Positions 1-6,276 of a stretch of DNA of 8,524 nt are shown piece by piece (position 1 is the first letter of the stretch; every line of letters begins with the position of its first letter). The DNA is taken from positions 26,903-35,426 of the forward strand of contig DPQS01000045.1 of the NCBI GenBank assembly GCA_003537755.1, written 5' to 3'. Position numbers and translations under genes: made by a program. Source of the stretch: Clostridiales bacterium (GTDB lineage: Bacteria; Bacillota; Clostridia; Christensenellales; CAG-314). The notes beneath the pieces were generated by a model. The model searched no databases, was not told the origin of the DNA, and saw only the letters and a program-made list of their open reading frames with translations.

Positions 1-16
1 CGCGCCGCTTCGCCTA

Positions 17-170
17 TTGAGGCATTGTGGTATGTTGCCTTCCCAGCCGCGCCCTCGTTCAGATGTCGCTGCGACTTAACACCTTGCCGCACGTAACAAC
101 GTTTGCTAATCGTTTGCGACTTGCTTGCATACTTCAAGTGTACTAACTTCGGCGGACGTAGGTCGAAAGT
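17..170 (+). repeat. Intergenic repeat copy 1, modules B-C (left end possibly cut by the window edge)
   Basis: This is the first of three B-C copies in the window. It carries the 20-nt core CCTTCCCAGCCGCGCCCTCG at 38-57, identical to 5971-5990. It continues with ACACCTTGCC near 80-89, TTGCTAATCGTTTG at 103-116, then CATACTTCAAGTGTACTAAC and CTTCGGCGGA up to about 155. The same blocks occur in the same order at 5930-6107 on the plus strand and at 6468-6669 on the minus strand. No open frame is preserved between copies, so the repeat is non-coding. It may begin before position 1. Confidence 0.8.
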
Positions 171-190
171 CAACTATATGTCAACTGTAT
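169..190 (+). repeat. Tandem 11-bp direct repeat
   Basis: GTCAACTATAT at 169-179 is followed at once by GTCAACTGTAT at 180-190, with one mismatch. It joins the end of repeat module C to the following GTCATTTCGAC repeats. No role is apparent. Confidence 0.6.
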
Positions 191-207
191 AGTGCAAATT
201 TCTGTCA

Positions 208-283
208 GATTACGTCATTTCGACGAAGCAAAAAGATTACGTCATTTCGACCAAGCGAAGCGCGTGGAGAAATCTCCGCGGTA
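208..283 (+). repeat. GTCATTTCGAC-type interspersed hairpin repeat, partly duplicated
   Basis: A 22-bp unit, GATTACGTCATTTCGAC plus (G/C)AAGC, occurs at 208-229 and again at 235-256 with one mismatch. The second unit continues into AAGCGAAGCGCGTGGAGAAA and TCTCCGCGG. ATTTCGACC and GGAGAAAT can pair as an imperfect stem. It resembles the GTCATTNCGAGC...GAAATCTC palindromic repeats scattered between genes in many bacteria (recalled, not searched). A diverged relative sits at 5799-5842. Confidence 0.65.
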
Positions 284-294
284 GCGCCCATATA

Positions 295-416
295 AAAGCC
301 TTTTGTCTTACTATGTCATTGCGAGGCACCGATTGCGATATAAGTATTGAAACGACAACGTTTTTCTAATCGTGCACGCTCGGGTGCCAATCCCCCGAAA
401 GGGTTCCTCTCGTCTG
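295..416 (+). repeat. Repeat module D, copy 1
   Basis: The module opens with AAAGCCTTT and GTCATTGCGAG (315-325) and ends with AATCCCCCGAAAGGGTTCC followed by TCTCGTCTG (389-416). The same opening and ending flank a shorter version at 6277-6362. The middle differs between copies, but each can form a stem: GGCACC/GGTGCC here and GCGAC/GTCGC in the other. Variable stems between conserved ends suggest that structure is retained. In this copy D precedes module A; in the second copy it follows it. Confidence 0.7.
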
Positions 417-485
417 AGGCTATTTATGGCAAAAAGTGTTGTGGTTAATGCAGTATACAGCCGCCATCAACCCAATCACTCATGG

Positions 486-573
486 AATACCCCCACAGCG
501 CCGCTACCCCGACCGCCCACCCCTCATGGTCAAGGGCATACTTTATTTGTAATAAGGATAAAAGGTCAAGGGC
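486..573 (+). repeat. Repeat module A, copy 1 (C-rich on plus, G-rich on minus)
   Basis: This 88-bp block starts AATACCCCCACAGC and ends GGTCAAGGGC. It matches 6142-6230 at about 83 of 89 aligned positions, counted by eye. The minus strand has four or more runs of three to five G (GGGG, GGG, GGGG, GGGGG), fitting a G-quadruplex motif with one long loop. No coding frame is evident: the short plus-strand frame that crosses it lacks a ribosome binding site. Confidence 0.8.
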
Positions 574-679
574 GTTTTAGTGGTAGTAAAGGCAAACCGG
601 GCAAAGGCAATCTGATTGTTGCAAAGGCAAGGCGGACAAAGACGCTTTATTGATAATGTAAAGTCAACGGTACGCGCAA

Positions 680-759
680 TGAAATTTGCCTGACGGCAAA
701 TGAAATCTTGCTGCGCAAGCTGAAATCCGCCTGCGACGGATGAAATCCCACGGTGTGGG
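680..759 (+). repeat. Array of four TGAAAT-linked mini-hairpins
   Basis: TGAAAT occurs at 680, 701, 721 and 741, a period of 21, 20 and 20 bp. Each copy is followed by a short palindrome of different sequence. These are ATTTGCC/GGCAAAT (684-701), CTTGC/GCAAG (707-719), ATCCG/CGGAT (725-741) and CCCAC/GTGGG (747-759). The loops of all except the first and fourth contain TGC. The stems are unrelated in sequence but each is self-complementary, so pairing rather than sequence is conserved. This differs from a CRISPR array: the unit is too short and the variable part is palindromic. Confidence 0.75.
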
Positions 760-760
760 G

Positions 761-1207
761 CGAAAAGGACTTTCAATAGGTGCGGTAGGGGCAGTAAGTG
801 TGAGCGATGTATTTGTTCGCCATATATACCAAATGACTACTTAGCCCTATTTGCGGTGTTTCCGCAATCGAAAAGCAGACAAATTTGCACGACGCACACC
901 CTTGCCCTGCCACATAAAACAACGGTCTTTGACCGCATGTCGCACAGGAACCGAGCGGCGTAGCCGGCGATTTTTGGTATGCGCCGGGGTTAACAGAAAC
1001 AAGCAACGCCGCGACGAATGTCGGCACGGAACCAATCGAAGCAATTAAAGCCTGGCAACAAGCCTGCAACTCGCGATAAGATTACAAACAGCCAACTGCT
1101 TTGTCCATGCCGACAATACAAGCCGAAGTTGAAATTGGTACACAACTCGTGCTCGGCGCGCACGCAATAAATTTAACAATAATCAAAAAAATCATAAGAG
1201 GTTTATC
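761..1207. other. Gene-free stretch upstream of gltX
   Basis: I see no convincing gene, tRNA, T-box or terminator here. One plus-strand frame is open for 48 codons (933-1076) up to a TAA, then for another 43 codons up to a TGA at 1209-1211 that overlaps the gltX ATG. Its composition is protein-like, but it has three internal stops, no obvious start or ribosome binding site, and no recognisable family. It is at best a decayed gene. The gltX promoter must lie in or before this stretch, but no hexamer pair is close enough to consensus to call. Confidence 0.4.
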
Positions 1208-2644
1208 ATGACGCAACTTCGCACCAGATTTGCACCCAGCCCTACGGGCTACCTTCATATCGGCGGACTTCGTACCGCATTGTACAGTTACTTGTACGCC
1301 AAAAAAATGGGAGGCAAGTTTATCCTGCGCATCGAGGACACCGACCAAGGACGTTACGTTGACGGCGCGGTGGAAATCATCTACCGCACGCTTCGCGAAA
1401 CGGGCATTATGTACGACGAAGGTCCCGACGTGGGCGGCGATTACGGTCCGTACATCCAAAGCCAACGCAAAAACGAGTACATGTACTACGCCAAAAAGTT
1501 GGTTGAGTCCGGGCACGCCTACTACTGTTTCTGCACGGAAGAACGTTTGCAAAGTCTGCCCGACGTCAACGGCGCGCGCCGCTACGACAAGCACTGCCTG
1601 CACCTGCCCAAGGAAGAGGTGGAACGCCGCCTTGCCGCGGGTGAGCCCTTTGTAATCCGCCAGAACATGCCCACCGAAGGCAGCACCACCTACCACGACG
1701 TGGTGTACGGCGACATTACCATCGACAACAGCGAACTGGAGGACCAGATTCTTATCAAGTCCGACGGTATGCCTACCTACAACTTCGCCAATGTAATCGA
1801 CGACCACCTTATGGCAATCAACTGCGTAATGCGCGGTATCGAATATCTCAGCAGCACGCCGAAGTACAACCTGCTGTACGACGCTTTCGGATGGGAACGT
1901 CCCATGTACATTCACATGCCTCCCATCATGAAGGATGCTCAGCACAAACTAAGCAAGCGCAACGGCGACGCCAGTTACGAGGACCTTGTCAAAAAAGGTT
2001 TCCTCAAGGACGCCATTATCAACTACATCGCGCTGCTCGGCTGGAGCCCCAAGGACGACACCGAAAAGATGTCCTTTGCCGAACTGGAACAGAAGTTTGA
2101 CGTCAGCGGCATCAACAAAAGTCCCAGTATTTTCGACCCGCAAAAGTTGGCTTGGCTCAACAGCCTGTACATCAAGGAAATGACCCCCGAAGCCTTTGCG
2201 GAATACGCTACGCCGTGGATTGACAACTGCTATCTCAGGGACTTCAACAAGGCTCTCTTGTGCAAACTTATCCAAAGCCGCGTGGAAACCTTTGCGGAAA
2301 TCGAGGACAAGTTGCGCTTCCTTGTAGAATTCGGCGCGTTCGACTCCGCTCTGTACGACAACGCCAAGCAAAAGACCGACGCCGCCGTCGCAAAGGAAAT
2401 TTTGCCCCTTGTACGCGACGCATTTGCTGCCGTCGACAGCGCAAACTGGGACAACGCTCACTTGTACGAAGCACTTGTTGCCCTGGCACAGGCGCAAGGC
2501 GTCAAAAACGGCAAAGTGCTGTGGCCTGCGCGTATCGCCATTACAGGGCTTGCCGCAACCCCGGGCGGCGCAAGCGAAATCGCCGAGTTGCTGGGCAAGG
2601 ACGAAACACTTCGCCGTCTTGACTTCAGTATTTCGCAGTTGTAA
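1208..2644 (+). CDS. gltX: Glutamyl-tRNA synthetase
   Basis: This class I aminoacyl-tRNA synthetase attaches glutamate to tRNA-Glu in the cytoplasm, using ATP. The 478 residues match the usual bacterial length. The Rossmann catalytic domain opens with RFAPSPTG and the HIGH-type motif HIGG (residues 17-20). IEDTD follows at 42-46, and the KMSKS loop appears as KLSKR at 247-251. A zinc site of the E. coli type is suggested by C107, C109, C130 and H132. The C-terminal helical anticodon-binding domain includes VLWPARIAITG from residue 437. The start is fixed by AAGAGG at 1196-1201, six bases before the ATG. The gene stands alone and ends at a strong terminator. Whether it also charges tRNA-Gln, with GatCAB correcting the product as in many Clostridia, cannot be told from this window. 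Confidence 0.98.
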   Translation: MTQLRTRFAPSPTGYLHIGGLRTALYSYLYAKKMGGKFILRIEDTDQGRYVDGAVEIIYRTLRETGIMYDEGPDVGGDYGPYIQSQRKNEYMYYAKKLVESGHAYYCFCTEERLQSLPDVNGARRYDKHCLHLPKEEVERRLAAGEPFVIRQNMPTEGSTTYHDVVYGDITIDNSELEDQILIKSDGMPTYNFANVIDDHLMAINCVMRGIEYLSSTPKYNLLYDAFGWERPMYIHMPPIMKDAQHKLSKRNGDASYEDLVKKGFLKDAIINYIALLGWSPKDDTEKMSFAELEQKFDVSGINKSPSIFDPQKLAWLNSLYIKEMTPEAFAEYATPWIDNCYLRDFNKALLCKLIQSRVETFAEIEDKLRFLVEFGAFDSALYDNAKQKTDAAVAKEILPLVRDAFAAVDSANWDNAHLYEALVALAQAQGVKNGKVLWPARIAITGLAATPGGASEIAELLGKDETLRRLDFSISQL

Positions 2645-2693
2645 TTTTGAGTTGGTTTAGTTTTGAGTAGTAAAATTTATATAGAAAAATATG

Positions 2694-2723
2694 GAAAACC
2701 CCTTTTTGCAAAAAGGGGTTTTC
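2694..2723. terminator. Bidirectional intrinsic terminator between convergent genes
   Basis: The block GAAAACCCCTTTTT / AAAAAGGGGTTTTC is a perfect inverted repeat with GC at the centre, so the real loop is a few central T/A bases. The A and T tracts serve both strands: gltX read rightwards and the AmaP-like gene read leftwards. A second, weaker stem, CCCAAA/TTTGGG, follows at about 2737-2751. It leads into a G-rich run at 2748-2761 (GGGTAGGGGTGGGG). Confidence 0.9.
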
Positions 2724-2777
2724 TCGTGCCCTTTCCCCAAAAACTTTGGGTAGGGGTGGGGTGAATAAGTTCATTTT

Positions 2778-3494
2778 TTATTCTGCGTCGAATTCCGAGC
2801 TGTCGTTTTGCGTTTGCAACGTCGCGTAGTCCGTCTGCTTTTCGCCGTCTGTTTGCTTTTCGTCGTTGTCCGCCGTTTTCTCGTTGTATTTACCCAGAGG
2901 GTCGTCGTAAAAGTCGTCGGCTTGTCTGCGCCCGTCGGCAAGCGTTTCCGCCTGTTCGTCGGCTGTCGGCAGGTCGGGCGAGTACCTTGACGACAACTTG
3001 TCCACGACAAAATTTATTCCGTTGAAGCGAACTCCTAACGTTTCTTCAAACGCCGTAGTCAGCATACAGCGCAATTTGTCAAGGTTTTTCTGTACCGCCA
3101 CGCCGCATGCGGTAACGTGCAACGTCAGCACAAATCCCTGTTTGTCGTCGGCGGTTATTTTTGTTTTGCGCACTTTTACGCCGTCAACGTGTTTTGCGCA
3201 GCCGTTGACCACGCTTGCAACCACCTTTTTGTTGGCGGAAGTGGTGCTTTCGCTGTCGCAGTACAACAGCAAACGCTTCAGTGCCATGTGGCTGCTGAAC
3301 TTTTCGTACAACAAATACGCCGCAAGTCCTGCCAGTACGACGTCCGCAACTATTATCAGCGCGATGTTTATTCCGCCGTTGTTCCACCCGTCGCCGGGCA
3401 ATCCGACGGTAACGTACATGGTCGCCAACACGGCAAAAAACACCGACAAGCACACAAACGCCACGAATGCGATTTTTTCGGCAATTTTTCTCAT
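2778..3494 (-). CDS. amaP: AmaP-like alkaline-shock (Asp23/Gls24 family) membrane anchor protein
   Basis: This 238-residue protein has two N-terminal hydrophobic segments, at about 8-30 and 42-63. They are followed by a soluble Asp23/Gls24-like region (about 70-165) and a long polar, acid-rich tail (about 170-238). In Staphylococcus, AmaP holds Asp23 at the membrane in cell-envelope stress; that role is known for the family and only inferred here. The ATG at 3494 is chosen because GAGG (minus strand, 3506-3503) lies eight bases upstream. A GTG at 3503 would start directly on that site. No Asp23 partner gene is in the window. The tail looks longer than in AmaP proteins I recall. The gene is convergent with gltX and divergent from the DUF1385-PrmC gene. 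The family assignment rests on architecture and should be checked with a profile search. Confidence 0.72.
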   Translation of the reverse strand: MRKIAEKIAFVAFVCLSVFFAVLATMYVTVGLPGDGWNNGGINIALIIVADVVLAGLAAYLLYEKFSSHMALKRLLLYCDSESTTSANKKVVASVVNGCAKHVDGVKVRKTKITADDKQGFVLTLHVTACGVAVQKNLDKLRCMLTTAFEETLGVRFNGINFVVDKLSSRYSPDLPTADEQAETLADGRRQADDFYDDPLGKYNEKTADNDEKQTDGEKQTDYATLQTQNDSSEFDAE

Positions 3495-3534
3495 TTTCCA
3501 CACCTCGAAATTGTGCTATTATTTCACATAACAC

Positions 3535-3562
3535 TTGTAATGTTTCACATAAAACATAACAA
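3535..3562. promoter_or_regulatory. 28-bp dyad, candidate operator for the AmaP-like gene
   Basis: TTGT-A-ATGTTT-CACATA-AAACAT-A-ACAA is an inverted repeat with 10 of 11 outer pairs matched. It also contains the second of two TTTCACATAA boxes (3522-3531 and 3543-3552) spaced exactly 21 bp apart, about two helical turns. A minus-strand TATAAT lies just upstream at 3577-3572, without a good -35. An alternative minus-strand promoter, TTGTTA-N17-TACAAG, overlaps the dyad. In either case a bound repressor would sit at or just after the promoter. The regulator is unknown. Confidence 0.5.
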
Positions 3563-3732
3563 TACAGAATGATTATATTATTATTTTGTCCTCTTTGCTC
3601 GTCAGTATTTCTTTTGCTACACATTATTTTTGCCATTTTGCCGCCGTTTAATGCGTGTATGTCTGTAAAACCGTCTGTCGGATCGGGCTGGGGTGCCAAA
3701 ATTTCCTGAAAAAGCCAACAACAAACAAATAG

Positions 3733-3761
3733 TTGTGTAAAACCGTCAAAACTGATATAAT
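3733..3761 (+). promoter_or_regulatory. Sigma-A promoter with extended -10 for the DUF1385-PrmC fusion gene
   Basis: TTGTGT at 3733-3738 and TATAAT at 3756-3761 are separated by 17 bp. A TGA directly before the -10 gives the extended -10 form TGnTATAAT. Transcription would start near 3768 and leave a leader of about 170 nt before the ATG. Confidence 0.75.
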
Positions 3762-3767
3762 TAAATT

Positions 3768-3937
3768 GATATATTAGTGTGTGTGCGTAGCCACTTTTGT
3801 AAGTGACGGTATAAATGTTTCGGCAAGACAGCCGCAACGCCGTATCCGTGCAAAACAACGGTGATTGTGCGCAAAATTCAATGCGCCGTTCCCGAAACAG
3901 GCACGACGGCAGGCGAAACGCACATGAAAGGAGCAAA
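3768..3937 (+). other. Long, possibly structured 5' leader of the fusion gene
   Basis: The leader contains a CACTT-TTGT-AAGTG hairpin (3792-3805) and a distant 8-bp pair, TGTTTCGG (3816-3823) with CCGAAACA (3892-3899). The latter encloses smaller self-complementary stretches such as GCGC/GCGC. I do not recognise a known riboswitch class. The frame is open through the leader from an ATG at 3815, but that ATG has no ribosome binding site and the resulting 41 residues look like random basic sequence. Confidence 0.35.
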
Positions 3938-5701
3938 ATGAAAACAAAAATAGGCGGTCAGGCGGTCCTGGAGGGCGTAATGATGCGCGGCGAACGCAGT
4001 ATGGCGTTGTCCGTGCGCGACGAGGGAGGCAACATCCGCACCGAAACAACCCGTCTGGCTGACAAAAAACCGTGGTATCGCAAGGTGCCGTTTCTGCGCG
4101 GCGTGGTCAACCTTGTAATCTCGATGATTGACGGCACAAAGATAATCAACAAATCCGCGGAATTTATGATAGAGGACGTCGACGACGGCAACTCGTCCGA
4201 CAGTTGGGTGATGCCGCTTGCCACAATGCTGGGCGTCGTGCTTGCTCTGGGGCTGTTTATCGGAATACCTACGGGCGTGCAGGCGTTGTTTTTTGCCCTG
4301 ACAAAACTTGATCCGAGCCGCTACGTATGGCTGAAGTCCCTCATTGAAGGCGTCGTAAAAATGGCTGTGCTTGTCTGCTACATGGCAGGCATATCCCACA
4401 TGAAGGAAATCCGCCGAGTGTTTATGTACCACGGCGCAGAGCACAAAACCATCAACTGTTACGAAAGAGAACTGCCGCTGACCGTGGAAAACGTGCAAAA
4501 AAGCAGTCGTTACCACGACCGTTGCGGCACAAGTTTCATTGTGTTTGTCGTTGTGCTGTCCGTCATTCTTATGATGGTGCTTGACGTGGTTGCGGCGGCG
4601 GTAAACTTTACGGCGTTTATTAAGGTGTGGTGGCTGCGTATGCTGCTCAAAATCGCGCTGCTTCCGCTTACGGCTGGCATCAGTTACGAAATGCTTATGT
4701 TGCTTGCTCGCACAAACTTTGTGCTGTTTCGTCCGCTAAAGTGGCTGGGCAAGCAGTTTCAACGCCTTACCACGCGAGAGCCGGACGACAGCATGTGTGA
4801 AGTTGCCATAAAGGCGTTTACAAGCGTGCTGGAAATGGACAACGACGGCTCGATTGCCGAAAATCGTTTCCCGGAGCCTATGCCTGTTGCCGAGTTCCGT
4901 CAGGCGGTGGAAGCAAGCGGACTTGCCGAAGCGACGGGCATACACGACATCGATTTTCTTACCAAAGCCGTGCTGCGCGTAAGTGACAAAACCTACTTCA
5001 GCTCCAAGACAAAGGTGCCCTACGGTTGGGCACTGCGTCTGCCGAAACTCGTCGAGCGGATAAACGGCGGCGAGCCGTGGCAGTACGTACTGCAACAGGC
5101 AGAGTTTTTTGCAAGAAGATACTACGTTGACCGCGATGTGCTGATACCGCGCCAGGAAACGGAACTTGTGTGCGAACAGGCATTGAAACACATCGGCAGC
5201 GGCGCAAAAGTGCTTGATTTGTGCTGCGGAAGCGGTGTGCTGGGCATAACCGCCGCCCTGGAAAAGCAAGCCGACGTGACCCTTGCCGACGTAAGCGAAA
5301 AGGCACTGCGCATTGCAAAATACAACGCAAAGACGCTTGGCGCAAAGTGCAAATTTGTCCAAAGCGACATGTTTGCCAAGGTTGGCGGCAGGTTTGACGT
5401 AATCGTGTGCAATCCGCCTTACATCGAAACGGCGACGATAGACACACTGGACAACTCGGTGAAAGACTACGAACCGCACCTTGCGCTTGACGGCGGCGAG
5501 GACGGCTTGAAGTTTTACCGCGTGATTGCCGAGCAAGGTGCAAAGCACCTGACAAAACACGGCGTAATCGTGCTGGAAATAGGTTACAATCAGGGCGAAG
5601 CGGTGTCGAAGCTGTTTGAAGGCGCGTTCGACGTGACGTTACTGAAAGACTATTCGCAAAACGACCGCATAGTAGTTTGCGCGGTGCAGCGTTGCCGCTG
5701 A
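3938..5701 (+). CDS. prmC: Fusion of DUF1385 (YqhQ-type) membrane protein with PrmC release-factor glutamine methyltransferase
   Basis: This 587-residue protein has two parts. Residues 1 to about 300 are DUF1385: GGQAVLEGVMMR (6-17), HGAEH (165-169), a CGTSF motif, several hydrophobic segments, and TTREPDD (278-284) near the usual end of that family. Its function is not established. From about 310 to 587 it is PrmC: a helical N-terminal region, EPWQYVL, LIPRQETEL, the SAM-binding motif VLDLCCGSG (425-433) and the catalytic NPPY (492-495). PrmC methylates the glutamine of the GGQ motif in release factors. The start at 3938 is set by AAAGGAG (3927-3933). In many Clostridia separate DUF1385 and prmC genes adjoin prfA, so loss of one stop codon would explain the fusion. 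No frameshift or internal stop is seen, and both catalytic motifs of PrmC are intact. The methyltransferase would be held at the membrane, which is inference. Confidence 0.93.
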   Translation: MKTKIGGQAVLEGVMMRGERSMALSVRDEGGNIRTETTRLADKKPWYRKVPFLRGVVNLVISMIDGTKIINKSAEFMIEDVDDGNSSDSWVMPLATMLGVVLALGLFIGIPTGVQALFFALTKLDPSRYVWLKSLIEGVVKMAVLVCYMAGISHMKEIRRVFMYHGAEHKTINCYERELPLTVENVQKSSRYHDRCGTSFIVFVVVLSVILMMVLDVVAAAVNFTAFIKVWWLRMLLKIALLPLTAGISYEMLMLLARTNFVLFRPLKWLGKQFQRLTTREPDDSMCEVAIKAFTSVLEMDNDGSIAENRFPEPMPVAEFRQAVEASGLAEATGIHDIDFLTKAVLRVSDKTYFSSKTKVPYGWALRLPKLVERINGGEPWQYVLQQAEFFARRYYVDRDVLIPRQETELVCEQALKHIGSGAKVLDLCCGSGVLGITAALEKQADVTLADVSEKALRIAKYNAKTLGAKCKFVQSDMFAKVGGRFDVIVCNPPYIETATIDTLDNSVKDYEPHLALDGGEDGLKFYRVIAEQGAKHLTKHGVIVLEIGYNQGEAVSKLFEGAFDVTLLKDYSQNDRIVVCAVQRCR

Positions 5702-5798
5702 AAAACGGGTTGTGAGCCCACTACAAATGGGCGACGAAGGCACGGGTCGTGCGTTCACTATTAAAAGAGATAAAAATGATTGAGCCACATCAAAATAT

Positions 5799-5842
5799 GT
5801 CATACCGAGCGGAACGAAGTGTAGTCGAGCGTATCTCTGCGG
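5799..5842 (+). repeat. GTCATACCGAGC-type interspersed repeat
   Basis: GTCATACCGAGCGGAACGAA leads to GTAGTCGAGCGTATCTCTGC in the familiar GTCAT...GAGCG...ATCTC layout. ATAC and GTAT near the ends, with CGAG-type inner blocks, allow imperfect pairing. It is related to the element at 208-283 and stands directly before module E. Confidence 0.55.
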
Positions 5843-5855
5843 AAGCACCCTTGTG

Positions 5856-5913
5856 AAATGGGCGCCGAAGTTAATTAACAAGTGTAAGGGGTCCTGGCGA
5901 GGAATTGCCCATG
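5856..5913 (+). repeat. Repeat module E, copy 1
   Basis: AAATGGGCGCCGAAG (5856-5870), an 11-nt variable stretch, then GTGTAAGGGGTCCTGGCGAG and GAATTGCC. The same arrangement starts at 8465, with a variable stretch of different length. The length change and the stop codons here argue against a coding function. It leads straight into the inverted-repeat element at 5895. Confidence 0.75.
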
Positions 5914-6023
5914 AAAACTCGCCCTGATGGCTCAGCATTCCGTCGGAGCAATGTTGCCTATGGTAGGCAGCCTTCCCAGCCGCGCCCTCGGAATGATGGT
6001 TTTCATTGGGCAACACCTCGCCA
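5895..6023 (+). mobile_element. MITE-like palindromic element (module B) with 24/25-bp terminal inverted repeats
   Basis: The left arm, TGGCGAGGAATTGCCCATGA plus AAAC (5895-5918), pairs with the right arm at 5999-6023. Compared with its complement, the right arm has two substitutions and one extra base. Inside this lie CATTCCG/CGGAATG (5936-5942 and 5989-5995) and, at the tip, TGCCTA-TGG-TAGGCA (5955-5969). The total length is 129 bp with no coding capacity. The nested stems fit a miniature inverted-repeat element or a long RNA hairpin. No clear target-site duplication is visible. The core at 5971-5990 is shared with the copies at 38-57 and 6601-6620 (minus). Confidence 0.6.
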
Positions 6024-6030
6024 CCCCCGA

Positions 6031-6107
6031 TAATGCTTGCTAATGGTTTGTAATCGGTTTGTGTACTTCAAGTATGCTAACTTCGGCGGAACGTAATCGA
6101 AGTGGCT
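6031..6107 (+). repeat. Repeat module C, copy 2
   Basis: TTGCTAATGGTTTG (6037-6050), then GTGTACTTCAAGTATGCTAA and CTTCGGCGGAACGTAATCGA. It matches 103-168 with small indels and follows module B at the same distance as in copy 1. Confidence 0.75.
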
Positions 6108-6114
6108 GTAGAAA

Positions 6115-6142
6115 GCCGTTTTCAACGTCAGCACTTTGGGTA
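6115..6142 (+). repeat. Short direct repeat, first copy
   Basis: GCCGTTTTCAACGTCAGC plus ACTT is identical at 6115-6136 and 6406-6427 and is followed by TGGGTA or GGGGTA. Both copies are preceded by a GAAGT...TAGA stretch. Here it leads into module A. Confidence 0.65.
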
Positions 6143-6230
6143 ATACCCCCACAGCACCGCTACCCCGACCACCCACCCCTCATGGTCAAGGGCATACTTT
6201 ATTTGCAATAAAGACAAAAAGGTCAAGGGC
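6142..6230 (+). repeat. Repeat module A, copy 2
   Basis: This 89-bp block is about 93% identical to 486-573. Substitutions are mostly transitions and leave every minus-strand G-run intact, so the G-quadruplex potential is kept. It lies directly after module C and the short direct repeat, whereas in copy 1 module D comes between C and A. Confidence 0.8.
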
Positions 6231-6276
6231 GGCTTTGTCGGTTGTGAAAAGCGAAAGGACGAGTGACGTATTTTGT

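Noticed and set aside
372..653. A 93-codon open frame on the plus strand
   Set aside because: It runs through repeat modules D and A, whose second copies do not keep the frame, and has no ribosome binding site.
680..760. CRISPR array
   Set aside because: The constant part is only six bases and the variable parts are palindromes, not spacers; no cas gene is present.
773..1069. A 98-codon minus-strand frame and smaller overlapping frames upstream of gltX
   Set aside because: No ribosome binding site, no known family, and cysteine-rich low-quality translation.
761..1207. T-box leader or tRNA gene upstream of gltX
   Set aside because: I could not find a T-box GGUGGnACCGCG-like motif, a cloverleaf or a leader terminator.
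1082..1945. A 287-codon open frame on the minus strand opposite gltX
   Set aside because: It overlaps the unambiguous gltX gene and its translation has the V/H/F-rich look of antisense to this genome's codon bias.
3815..3937. N-terminal extension of the DUF1385-PrmC protein from an upstream ATG
   Set aside because: No ribosome binding site precedes 3815, the 41 residues are random-looking, and AAAGGAG places the start at 3938, where the family's conserved N-terminus begins.
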